Assembly (NCBI RefSeq): GCF_000317515.1
Contig: NC_019738.1
Location: 2,692,001-2,756,000, forward strand
From: Allocoleopsis franciscana PCC 7113
Lineage (GTDB): Bacteria > Cyanobacteriota > Cyanobacteriia > Cyanobacteriales > Coleofasciculaceae
Length of the DNA stretch: 64,000 bases
Direction: 5' to 3'
A program made the translations under genes and the position numbers. Each line of letters begins with the position of its first letter. Within the stretch, counting starts at the first letter, position 1. The notes below the pieces were generated by a model. That model saw nothing but the letters and a program-made list of their open reading frames with translations, had not been told where the DNA came from and ran no database searches. This document shows, one piece after another, positions 36,188-44,693 of this stretch.

Positions 36188-38839
36188 ATGAAGCAGGTAG
36201 AGTTCGATAAACCCAGTGCGTTACCAGAAGGACTCCAAGAGAAGGGTCAAACGGGTCATCATTCCATCACATCCCCACCCAACCAGAGCAAGTCAGAAAC
36301 CGCCTCAGCCGAGTTCTGGCAAGCGATTAAAACAGTCATTGGTTTACAGAATCAGGCTCCGCCCTTAAAACCAGTATCGCGGAACACAGACCTACCCCTC
36401 TCTTTCTCCCAGGAACGACTGTGGTTTCTCAACCAGTTGAAGCCCGACAGTTCTGCTCACAACATCCCCTTGGGTTTGCACATCAGGGGGTCACTTAACG
36501 TACCTGCCTTGGAGCAAAGTCTCAAGGAAATCCTGCGTCGTCACGAAACGCTGCGAACCACCGTGGCAACTGTGGATGGTCAACCCGTTCAGGTCATTCA
36601 TCCAATTCCAGATTTTAGATTGGCAATTTTAGATTGCACAACTATCCATCATTTCCTCCGTGAGCAAACGCAGCGCCCCTTTGACTTGAACTGTGGCCCA
36701 CTCTTAAGAGCTACCTTACTCTATCTGGGTGAGCAGGAGCATGTGTTACTTGTGACCATCCACCAAATTGTGTTTGACGGATGGTCAGAAGGAGTATTGT
36801 TGCGGGAACTGGCAGCACTCTACGAAGCCTTCTCCACTGAAAATCCCTCCTCACTCCCGGAACTCCCCATCCAATATGCCGACTTCGCACTCTGGCAGAG
36901 ACAGTCGCTGCAAGGTGAGTTGAAAGACGCCTTACTTTCTTACTGGAAGCAGCAATTGGATGGCGGTCTTCCCGCGCAACAATTACCCACTGACCATCTA
37001 CCACCCGTCGTTCCCACCCGACGCAGCGATCGCCAAACGCTGGTCTTACCTCAATCTCTGACCGAAGCGCTTAAAGCACTCACTCGTCAGGAGGGGGCTA
37101 CCCTATTTGCCACGCTACTGGCAGCCTTCAAGGTACTGCTGTACCGTTACACGGCTCAGGAAAACCTCTTTGTCTGCTCTCCCACCGCTAACCGCAACCG
37201 GAGCCAAACTAAAGGGTTAATTGGGTATTTTGTCAACCTGTTAGTTCTACGCACTGACCTCTCTGGCAACCCCAGTTTCCGCCAGTTGCTGGGGCGGGTA
37301 CGCACCTGTGCATCAGGCGCTTTTGCCCACCAGGATTTGCCGGTTCAGCAGTTGGTCAATTCTCTCAATCTGGTCAACACGCCCCTTAATCAGGTGATGT
37401 TTGTCCTCCAGAATGTCCCCAAGCAACCCGTGAAGCTACCGGGCTTAACCGTGAGTGCCCTGGAGATCGATAACGGCACGGCAGATTTTGATTTAGCCCT
37501 ATCGATGGTGGAGAGTGCACAAGAATTCATCGGTGTGCTGAAGTACAATACCGATCTGTTTGAGGATGCCACCATCACCGAGATGCTGGGACATTACCAA
37601 ACCTTACTAGAAGAGATTGTTGCCAATCCAGAGCAGCCTATTTCATCGCTGCTACCAAGCTTAGTACAGCGCCCCCTGCTGGCTGCATCAACTCAGGAAC
37701 GTCGCCAACAGCAACAGGAATTCGTAGCACCCCGTAATCTTGTGGAACTCCAGCTTACGGAGATTTGGCAAGAGGTTTTAGGCATTCAGCCGATCGGCGT
37801 GAAGGACAACTTCTTCGAGTTGGGGGGGCACTCGCTGCTAGCGGTGACCTTGTTTACTCAAATTGAGCAGAAATTTGGAAAAAACTTACCATTAGCTACC
37901 CTCTTTCAGGCTGCCACAGTGGAGCAATTGGCTAGCCTTCTGCATCAGGAAGACGAGTCAGAGTCTTGGCGATCGCTGGTAGCGATTAAACCGACTGGTT
38001 CCAAACCCCCTCTGTTCTGCGTTCATGGGATTCTGGGCAATGTTCTGATATTCCGCAATTTCGCGGCTCATCTCGATCCAGAGCAACCCTTCTATGCACT
38101 ACAAGCTCAAGGGTTGGATGGAAAACAAGTTCCCTACACCCGGATTGAGGAAATGGCCGCTCACTATATCAAAGAGATACGTGAGATCCAGCCGGAGGGG
38201 CCTTATTATCTGGGAGGCTACTCGTTTGGAGGTGCGATCGCTTTCGAGATGGCTCAACAGTTAAAAGCACAAGGTCAGAAAATCGCTTGGCTGGGCTTTT
38301 TTGATAGCGTTCCTCTAGGTTATCGTCAACAAGGGCGAGTCCATGAATGGGTTTTGCAGCATGTGAAGAAAGTGTTCCAACACGGCCCTGACTACATTCT
38401 TGATTTGGTGAAGTGGAAGATTAAGCAGAGCCTCGGAATTGCCGATTGGAGTAGCAAGCATGGAATTAAGGAAACGCTCCTAAAGATTGTCCAAGAAAAG
38501 CTGTTCAAGGTTGCTCACAAATCTCATCCAGAGATGGAACAACCCTTGCCTCCCACTGCTGTCCCAGCGCTCGAAGCCATCCACTTGGAAACCATCAGGC
38601 ACTATTTACCGCAAGTCTACCAGGGTCGAGTCTCCTACTTTCAGGCAATGGAGGTATCTGAAACGGATAAATGGTACGTCGATCCTTCTGTAGGCTGGAA
38701 AAAGTTGGCGACAGAAGGGTTAGAGATTCATGGCGTTCCTGGAGATCATACGACCATGTTCTCGGAACCCTATGTACAGGATCTGGTTGAGCAATTGAGT
38801 ACTTGCTTAGAGACAGCACAAGCCAAGGTACGAGGATGA
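36188..38839 (+). CDS. NRPS protein with condensation, carrier and thioesterase domains (C-T-TE)
   Basis: The 883-residue protein has no adenylation domain. The condensation domain covers residues about 70-505 (LSFSQERLWFLNQL; IGYFVNLLVLRTDLS). Its active-site motif reads H192-Q193-IVF-D197-G, so the catalytic second His of HHxxxDG is Gln. The carrier domain follows (FFELGGHSLLA, Ser549), then a type I thioesterase (GYSFGGA, Ser679; GDHTTMF, His854). It would accept the aryl group from the free carrier, and release or cyclise a product. Which acid or amine loads its own carrier is not encoded here. A thioesterase-only role is possible if the C domain is inactive. Confidence 0.93.
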   Translation: MKQVEFDKPSALPEGLQEKGQTGHHSITSPPNQSKSETASAEFWQAIKTVIGLQNQAPPLKPVSRNTDLPLSFSQERLWFLNQLKPDSSAHNIPLGLHIRGSLNVPALEQSLKEILRRHETLRTTVATVDGQPVQVIHPIPDFRLAILDCTTIHHFLREQTQRPFDLNCGPLLRATLLYLGEQEHVLLVTIHQIVFDGWSEGVLLRELAALYEAFSTENPSSLPELPIQYADFALWQRQSLQGELKDALLSYWKQQLDGGLPAQQLPTDHLPPVVPTRRSDRQTLVLPQSLTEALKALTRQEGATLFATLLAAFKVLLYRYTAQENLFVCSPTANRNRSQTKGLIGYFVNLLVLRTDLSGNPSFRQLLGRVRTCASGAFAHQDLPVQQLVNSLNLVNTPLNQVMFVLQNVPKQPVKLPGLTVSALEIDNGTADFDLALSMVESAQEFIGVLKYNTDLFEDATITEMLGHYQTLLEEIVANPEQPISSLLPSLVQRPLLAASTQERRQQQQEFVAPRNLVELQLTEIWQEVLGIQPIGVKDNFFELGGHSLLAVTLFTQIEQKFGKNLPLATLFQAATVEQLASLLHQEDESESWRSLVAIKPTGSKPPLFCVHGILGNVLIFRNFAAHLDPEQPFYALQAQGLDGKQVPYTRIEEMAAHYIKEIREIQPEGPYYLGGYSFGGAIAFEMAQQLKAQGQKIAWLGFFDSVPLGYRQQGRVHEWVLQHVKKVFQHGPDYILDLVKWKIKQSLGIADWSSKHGIKETLLKIVQEKLFKVAHKSHPEMEQPLPPTAVPALEAIHLETIRHYLPQVYQGRVSYFQAMEVSETDKWYVDPSVGWKKLATEGLEIHGVPGDHTTMFSEPYVQDLVEQLSTCLETAQAKVRG

Positions 38840-38871
38840 TACCAAGTTTCAGTCACAGATAGTAGATAGGG

Positions 38872-38920
38872 AGACAAGGAAGACAAGGAAGACAAGGAAG
38901 ACAAGGGGGACAAGGGAGAG
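38872..38920. repeat. Tandem 9-bp GACAAGGAA repeat
   Basis: About five degenerate units of GACAAGGAA/GACAAGGGG lie between the NRPS gene and the phosphopantetheinyl transferase gene. This is a short tandem repeat typical of filamentous cyanobacteria and is non-coding here. Confidence 0.85.
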
Positions 38921-38973
38921 AAAATACTATGTTTGAACGCAACTCGGTATGACATAGAAAGAAAGCTCTACAA

Positions 38974-39765
38974 TTGATTATTGAGCTTTCTTTTGAGTTA
39001 GATAAACACAGGTCAACACGCGTGATAGCAGATGAGCCTTTATGGCATTCCCCACCGATCAACTTGGTGTTATCAAAAGATGTTGTTCACATCTGGCGTA
39101 CTGACCTGAACTTACCTGAATCAAAGATTCAGTTGTTAGCAAAAACCCTATCTCCAGACGAACATAATCGAGCCAATCGCTTTTACTTTGAGCGGGACAG
39201 GAAGCATTTTATTGCCGGTCGTGGCATTTTGCGAGCTATCCTAGGCCGTTACTTAAGCTTGGAGCCAGCTCAGCTTGAGTTTTCTTATGGTTCTCGTGGC
39301 AAACCCGCACTCGCCAACTTAAATATGGGAGAAACACTCTCGTTTAACTTGTCTCACTCCCATGAGTTAGCGATATATGCGATCGCTCACACTCCCTTGG
39401 TGGGCATTGATCTGGAACACATCCGCCCCATGGATAAAGTCGAGCAATTGGTTAAACGCTTCTTTTCTGGTCGTGAATATGCGGTCATTTGTTCCCTACC
39501 TGATAACCAGAAGCAAGATGCTTTTTTCCGGGCGTGGACTTGCAAAGAAGCTTATCTCAAAGCGATCGGTGATGGATTACCGGGACTGGATGGGGTTGAG
39601 GTTTCCTTAACTCCGGGAGAACCCGCCGCATTGCTGAGTATCCAAGGAGACGAAGAGGCCGCTTCTCATTGGTCTGTGTATCAATTGACACCATCACCCG
39701 GTTATATGGCTGCTCTGGCGATAGAAGGACAGGGTTGGAATTTAGAGTATCTGAACTTTGAGTAG
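38974..39765 (+). CDS. 4'-phosphopantetheinyl transferase (Sfp/HetI type)
   Basis: The protein transfers phosphopantetheine from CoA to carrier-protein serines. The Sfp-type motifs are clear: FNLSHSHELAIYAI, VGIDLEHIRPMD and FFRAWTCKEAYLKAIGDGL. The start is uncertain because no ATG is near: TTG 38974 gives 263 residues, and GTG 39022 gives 247, both before the first conserved segment (VHIWRTDL). It closes the biosynthetic cluster and can activate both carriers encoded upstream. Cyanobacteria usually have one broad Sfp-type enzyme, so it may also serve other pathways such as heterocyst glycolipids, if present. Confidence 0.93.
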   Translation: MIIELSFELDKHRSTRVIADEPLWHSPPINLVLSKDVVHIWRTDLNLPESKIQLLAKTLSPDEHNRANRFYFERDRKHFIAGRGILRAILGRYLSLEPAQLEFSYGSRGKPALANLNMGETLSFNLSHSHELAIYAIAHTPLVGIDLEHIRPMDKVEQLVKRFFSGREYAVICSLPDNQKQDAFFRAWTCKEAYLKAIGDGLPGLDGVEVSLTPGEPAALLSIQGDEEAASHWSVYQLTPSPGYMAALAIEGQGWNLEYLNFE

Positions 39766-39863
39766 AATCAATCAGAATTTAAGTTGAAAATACACAAGTG
39801 AATATTTACAAAAAATAGAGGGTTTAAGATTGAAGGTACTAACAGTTATTAGGAGTGTGAGCG

Positions 39864-40547
39864 ATGGTACAATCTGACCCTAAGCTGCGCCTACCAACCA
39901 GCGATGAACTGCCTTGTTCAGACGACACGCCTGTGGATAACGAGAATCAAAATTTTATTCCTAATTTACTATTATTTTTGCTGAAATTTATCTGGGGAAA
40001 TCGCTCTGATTGGTTTTTCGGTGTGGATATGGGAATTTATCACACTACAGGGGTGAGTCCGTTGGTGCCTGTTGTCCCAGATGGATTTTTGAGTTTAGGG
40101 GTTGAGCGTCATAGAAGGGAGAGATTGCGGAAAAGCTATGTGGTTTGGGAAGAAAATGAGGTTGTTCCTATTTTTGCTCTAGAGATTGTGTCGCTAACGC
40201 CAGGGGGAGAATATGACAAAAAAATGGAGGTTTATGCAAAGCTTGGAGTTTTATATTATGTAGTTTATAACCCGGAATATTGGCAGCGGGATAGACATCA
40301 GCCGTTTGAGGTTTATCGCTTAGTTGATGGGGAGTATCAATTGCAAATAGGCGAACCTTATTGGATGAGTGAAATTAATTTAGGAATTGGACGTGCGCCT
40401 TACTGGGATGGAGAGGTAGAGATTGAATCGTTGTATTGGTACGACAAACAAGGAAATCGATATCTGACGGCAGAGGAAAGAGCTCAACAAGCACAACAGC
40501 AACTTGAACGCTATCGTCAGTTGTTTGGTGAATTACCAGAAAGTTAA
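39864..40547 (+). CDS. Uma2-family (DUF820) putative restriction-like nuclease
   Basis: The 227-residue protein has the Uma2/DUF820 fold signature: the acidic cluster VVPDGFLSLGVE, FALEIVSLTPGGEYDKKMEVYAKLGVLYYVVY and a C-terminal coiled-coil tail (TAEERAQQAQQQLERYRQLF). These are PD-(D/E)XK-like proteins, very numerous in cyanobacteria, with unknown function and possible nuclease activity. Residues corresponding to D and E-x-K (P-D-G; E-I-V) are partly kept. GGAGTG before ATG 39864 acts as ribosome binding site. A second Uma2 gene lies downstream. Confidence 0.9.
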   Translation: MVQSDPKLRLPTSDELPCSDDTPVDNENQNFIPNLLLFLLKFIWGNRSDWFFGVDMGIYHTTGVSPLVPVVPDGFLSLGVERHRRERLRKSYVVWEENEVVPIFALEIVSLTPGGEYDKKMEVYAKLGVLYYVVYNPEYWQRDRHQPFEVYRLVDGEYQLQIGEPYWMSEINLGIGRAPYWDGEVEIESLYWYDKQGNRYLTAEERAQQAQQQLERYRQLFGELPES

Positions 40548-40553
40548 GGTTAG

Positions 40554-40640
40554 GCGATTCCCGACGGGATAGCTTCGCTTCACGCACCGTGATGATGATA
40601 GATTGCGATTCCCTACAGGATAGCTTCGCTGCACGCAGAC
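40554..40640. repeat. Two copies of a GATTCCC...GATAGCTTCGCT repeat
   Basis: A roughly 35-base motif beginning GCGATTCCC and containing GGATAGCTTCGCT(G/T)CACGCA occurs twice in direct orientation (about 40554-40587 and 40603-40639). It can form a hairpin around GATAGC. I associate this sequence with a dispersed cyanobacterial repeat. Confidence 0.75.
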
Positions 40641-40772
40641 TGGGAATTAAGCAGAAGTGCGATGGCTCTTTGAACAAGTTACGTGATCGCACGCGCTCAG
40701 ATGATGGAACGTATTACCCACTGACTGTCTGAGTGACTTATAATTCAAAGAACTAAAGACCAGGGAGTTTAT

Positions 40773-41348
40773 ATGCAAACAACTCCAGAGAGTCCAGTAC
40801 GTTGGACGATTGCTGACCTAGAATTATTCGCAGGCGATCGCAACAATCGCTATGAAATCGTTGATGGAGAATTGTTTGTGACAAGAGCGCCTCACTGGCA
40901 GCATCAGGTGATATGCATCAACATTGGTACTGTTCTGAAAATGTGGTCAGATGAAAGTGGTCTAGGTGAAGCGGCTATTACGCCAGGAATTGTTTTCTCT
41001 GATGCCGATAATGTAATTCCTGATGTCGTGTGGGCAAGTCATGACCGTCTGGAGCGTTTGCTCGATGAAGCTGGACATCTGACTGGTGCACCAGAGTTGG
41101 TGGTAGAAGTTCTATCTCCCGGCGATAAGCAAGAGAAACGCGATCGAGAAGCGAAGCTAAAGCTTTACTCGGTGCAAGGCGTTCAGGAGTATTGGATTTT
41201 TGATCGCATAGAGCGGAAAGTTGAGGTGTATCGGCGAGAAAAGGCGATTTTAAAACTAGCCGCTACTTTATATAGCGAAGATGAGTTGACCAGTCCAATG
41301 CTTCCTGGTTTTAACTGTTTGGTTGGCAAACTTTTTGGTTCTTCATGA
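40773..41348 (+). CDS. Uma2-family (DUF820) putative restriction-like nuclease
   Basis: This 191-residue protein shows the complete Uma2 layout: YEIVDGELFVTRAPHWQHQ at the N terminus, VIPDVVWASHDRL with the metal-binding Asp, and ELVVEVLSPGDKQEKRDREAK followed by QGVQEYWIFD. The E-V-L-S and later Lys fit a PD-(D/E)XK core. Its relation to the preceding Uma2 gene is only family-level, not a recent duplication. Function is unknown. Confidence 0.9.
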   Translation: MQTTPESPVRWTIADLELFAGDRNNRYEIVDGELFVTRAPHWQHQVICINIGTVLKMWSDESGLGEAAITPGIVFSDADNVIPDVVWASHDRLERLLDEAGHLTGAPELVVEVLSPGDKQEKRDREAKLKLYSVQGVQEYWIFDRIERKVEVYRREKAILKLAATLYSEDELTSPMLPGFNCLVGKLFGSS

Positions 41349-41351
41349 GTC

Positions 41352-42502
41352 AGTATGCTAAATCAATAGCTAAATAAGTCAATAAAGATGAATAAATGCG
41401 AAAGAAAGTCAACCAAGTGGTTGTCGGTATTGACAAAGAAGGTCATATCCTATTAACTATAAACCGTCAAAACAGGGATTGAACGCATAGATAGTGAGAT
41501 GGCCACAAAAAAGAGAATAAAGCTGCTGACAGAACTCTTGAATATAAAAGGAATAAAAGTAATTTCACATCGTCAACATGAAGGGATTGGAATAATTGTA
41601 CAGGTGGAATTAATTGGCAAAGAAAGTAATTGCCCTCGTTGTGGAGCAAAAAGTCGTAGATTACACCAAAATCATCGACACATAGTAAAAGATTTACCTT
41701 GGGGAGAAATGCCAGTGTTTTTAGAAATAAACAGACGACAATTTAAGTGTGAAAAGTGTGAGAAACCGTTTAGTGAACAGTTAGAATTTGTCAGTTCAAG
41801 AAGAACGTACACAAAACGGTTGGCTAATCAAATAATTCAAGACGTTTTAGAAAACGATATCCACAGCGTAGCGAAAAAAGGAGTGGTAACAACGGCGGAA
41901 ATAGAAAGGATGTTAAAAGACGCATCAAAAGACCTGTTAAAAATCAAACCTATAGACTTAAAAAGATTAGGAATTGATGAAATAGCACTGATTAAAGGGA
42001 AGGGGAATTATTGTGCAGTATTAGTAGATTTAATAAAAACCGCAAAATGCCGGGAAGAAAAAGCAGAACATTCGCCAGTATTAGAGGGATTAAAGAAAAG
42101 TAAATATGTCTTGCTCAAGAACGAATCCGACCTAAGTGAACAGCAAAAAGTTAAACTGATTCAAGTCAAGAATGTATCTCTTACTCTCAAGAGAATGCAT
42201 GAATTAAAAGAGCAAATTCGCCAAATTTTCACTCAGACCCAGCATTGGTTAGCCGGATTATTTCACTTGGGAGGATGGCTGAAGCAAGCGAAAAGCTATT
42301 TTCCTGATAGCCAGAAGACTATCATCCGTTGGTTGGATGAGATCATTGCTTACTTTGATAACAGAACGACTAGCGGTGTTGTGGAGGGGATTAACAACAA
42401 ACTTAAGTTGATTAAGCGCTCGGCTTATGGGTTTCGGAACTTTGACAATTATCGAATTAGATGTTTGCTTAACTGGCATTTCATTTGTTAGTTTAGCATA
42501 CT
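41352..42502 (+). mobile_element. ISL3-like insertion element, defective
   Basis: AGTATGCTAAA at 41352-41362 is exactly matched in inverted orientation by TTTAGCATACT at 42492-42502, bracketing a transposase gene. The right copy begins one base after the transposase stop. I take these as the terminal inverted repeats of a roughly 1.15-kb element. I could not identify a clear target duplication. The encoded transposase is internally deleted, so the element is unlikely to move by itself. A short 28-codon open frame near 41396 lies inside the left end and is not recognised. Confidence 0.65.
41499..42491 (+). pseudogene. ISL3-family transposase with internal deletion
   Basis: The 330-residue product has the ISL3 N-terminal zinc finger (CPRCGAKSRRLH and CEKCEKPFSEQ), a helix-turn-helix region, the first catalytic Asp (LGIDEIALIKGKGNYCAVLVDL) and the final Glu (GVVEGINNKLKLIKRSAYGF). 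The segment that should carry the second catalytic Asp and the VVADRFH-type motif is missing: the sequence jumps from VLVDLIKTAK to EHSPVLEGLKKSKY. The frame is kept, so it looks like an in-frame deletion of some 70 codons relative to the usual 400-residue length. The enzyme should be inactive. Confidence 0.8.
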
Positions 42503-43029
42503 ACATCCTGAAGAACCAACTTTTTTTAGTTCCAGAAAGCTAGAGCAATCGATTGGCAGTGAAAGTGCGATCGCTTGTCTCAGATTGCATTGATGTTGAG
42601 GGAGCGATCGCTCGTGAGAGTAAAGGAAAACGATCGCACACTGACGATAATAGAGAGTGATTATTTTACCATAGCCCCTAAGCAGTACAATAGTAGGGCT
42701 AATCGCGCCTTACATTTAGATAAACTCATATCTGTCTTGAAAGAGGGGAGTCGGGAGTCGGGAGTCGGGAATAGGAATGGGGGAAGAGTCTTTCATTATT
42801 TGCTGTGTGCCAAGCTCATGGGGAGTCTTGCACCAATCAGGAGAAACCCCTAAAGCACCAATAATGGGTGTAAGAAAAGAACACCAAAACAAAAATTGCT
42901 CTCAGTAGGCAAGAGTAGCTAATATAACTTTGCTAACATTAAGCTCATCCTACGCTTAAAAGACGTGGGATTTCACGTTCATGGTTCATGGCATTTTTTA
43001 CTGTGAACTATGAACTAAGGCAGAATAGC
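42503..43029. other. Gap with repeats and no credible gene
   Basis: The 527 bases beyond the IS end contain GCGATCGC-type palindromes, a tandem GGGAGTCGGGAGTCGGGAG stretch (about 42748-42770) and an AAAAGACGTGGGATTTCACG segment (about 42957-42977) of the kind seen at the ends of IS200/IS605-type elements. A 92-codon open frame (42575-42853) runs through these repeats and I do not believe it is a gene. Confidence 0.45.
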
Positions 43030-43263
43030 TTACTTTATAAAACTGGTAGCCATTGGCTGTAACCAAGACTTATTGTCATTGATACCAGAATTACAATCCC
43101 AAAGATGAATGCGAGTACCATTTTTCCATGCATCTTGTTTATGAATACATTTATTTGGATTATATCTGTTTCTAATAAATCCAGTATTTAAATCATATTC
43201 CCAAGATTTATTTTCCTCAGGACCAACATCACAATCCCAAATATGTATAGGATTGCCATTTTC
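43030..43263 (-). pseudogene. In-frame continuation of the PI-PLC/lectin gene beyond a TAG codon
   Basis: Reading on past the TAG at 43264-43266 in the same frame gives 77 further codons to a TAA at 43030-43032. They encode the rest of the ricin-type beta-trefoil (GNPIHIWDCDVGPEENKSWE and a third unit with IHLWDCNSG). Repeat 1 of the tail reads HDGWGNGNP where this copy reads HDG-stop-ENGNP, so a Trp codon TGG has become TAG. The tail is therefore translated only if the stop is read through or is a sequencing error. Confidence 0.75.
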
Positions 43264-44469
43264 CTAACCATCATGCTGCTTATGCAAACATTTATTTCTA
43301 TTCAATCGATTTTTTATATATCCAGTATTTGAATCATATTCCCAAGATTTATTTTCCTCAGGACCAACATCACAATCCCAAATATGTATAGGATTGCCAT
43401 TTCCCCAACCATCATGCTGCTTGTGAATACACTTATTTGTTCCATACTTGGCCTGGATATAATTTGAGTTTAATGAACTAAATCTTCGGTTTATTTCTTG
43501 AACAACTTGTAGCGCCCTGTCATAACCAGCAGGTAATTCGTAGAAATCGACTGCTATAAAATTAGGCCTTTTCCCTCCAGCAGATGGAGAACAAACATTG
43601 TCAACTCGGTTTAAGAGATTATTATAATTGTTATCAATTGCGGCAGTTATGGTAGAGGGTACATCTCTAAAGTGATTCATAGTAAACAAAGGAGCGCCCC
43701 AAGTAAACTTTGTATTATAGGGTTTTGATTCTCCTCTCTTGTCACATTTGTTATAGTTTTCAGCTATACTACCTATACTCCAGTAATTTTCAACAATAAA
43801 ATCATAGGTATGAGCAGTTTTGCCGGGGATAACATTTTGCTGTTTAGTATAAATGATCAATCGCTTATTGTTATCTTGCATCCATTTTAGAGAAGGCCAA
43901 CCACGCTCTGTTACTTTCCAACCAGAACTTAAATCATATATAACATCATTTAAATTAGAGACTTTATTTAAAGAACTTTCTAGTTGCTCCTTAGAGGTAT
44001 AGTCTTCTAAAAAAATAGTGACAACTTCTTTAGGATTTTCCTTGAGAAAGTTAACAATAGTCTGTACAGCTTCATGAAAAGTTTGCCTTGGCAATGCATA
44101 AGTGCCTCCAGCAAATGTTAAACATGCACCAGGATTGCCATGGCAAAGATAAACCCCAGGATCGTAGCAATCATATCCGAGACTAAGGCGGCATATCCAC
44201 CAGTTAGTTCCTTCAAAGTAGTGAGCATCTAACATGAATGCTCGAACACCATTTCTAAGTTGCTTATCAATACTATGAGATTGATAAGCTACACTCCATC
44301 TAGAGTCTTCATAATTTGCAAATGCATTATGAGTCGTGAGCCAAGCATAGCTATCAAAAGTTCGGCTTTGTTCTTGTGCAATTGCTGTTGTTTGTACTAA
44401 CGATAATAGCAAAGATGAAATTGTTATTTCAGATAAAATGGTTATTAAAAACTGGGTTACTTTCGGCAT
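43264..44469 (-). CDS. Secreted PI-PLC-like phosphodiesterase with truncated ricin-type lectin tail
   Basis: I start at ATG 44469 (MPKVTQFLITILSEITI), which gives a good signal peptide ending near AIAQ; ATG 44538 would add 23 residues. The catalytic region has the PLC-X fold markers: SYAWLTTHNAFAN with the first catalytic His, FMLDAHYF, CHGNPGACL and EVVTIFLEDY. Then comes a lectin-like tail of 47-residue units with CIHKQHDG...IHIWDCD and NKSWEY, which bind sugars in ricin B domains. The tail is cut by an in-frame TAG in the second unit. The likely role is a secreted lipase or phosphodiesterase targeting glycosylated surfaces; this is inference. The DNA is AT-rich compared with its neighbours. 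Confidence 0.82.
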   Translation of the reverse strand: MPKVTQFLITILSEITISSLLLSLVQTTAIAQEQSRTFDSYAWLTTHNAFANYEDSRWSVAYQSHSIDKQLRNGVRAFMLDAHYFEGTNWWICRLSLGYDCYDPGVYLCHGNPGACLTFAGGTYALPRQTFHEAVQTIVNFLKENPKEVVTIFLEDYTSKEQLESSLNKVSNLNDVIYDLSSGWKVTERGWPSLKWMQDNNKRLIIYTKQQNVIPGKTAHTYDFIVENYWSIGSIAENYNKCDKRGESKPYNTKFTWGAPLFTMNHFRDVPSTITAAIDNNYNNLLNRVDNVCSPSAGGKRPNFIAVDFYELPAGYDRALQVVQEINRRFSSLNSNYIQAKYGTNKCIHKQHDGWGNGNPIHIWDCDVGPEENKSWEYDSNTGYIKNRLNRNKCLHKQHDG

Positions 44470-44693
44470 CAACGTAATGATTAAACTTTGAGGTATAGAG
44501 AAATTCTTTATATTTTCTCCTGGATTTGACTTCAACATAAAATCAATTTATTCCTAGTGAAATCAGAATCTTTTCCATTGAAATCTCCCCACTCAACTAC
44601 CCACCAGTCCAAATACGGCTCAGTTCGCTCTACCCAAATGAGCCAAAAATCATCCACAATAAGTATTGACACTCAGCCGACCAGGTAGTAAGC

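Noticed and set aside
41463-41490. CAAAACAGGGATTGAACG resembles the end of a cyanobacterial CRISPR repeat
   Set aside because: Only a single occurrence was seen, with no spacer-repeat periodicity and no cas genes nearby.
42575-42853. 92-codon open frame after the IS element
   Set aside because: It runs through GCGATCGC palindromes and a GGGAGTC tandem repeat, and its translation has no domain-like pattern or ribosome binding site.
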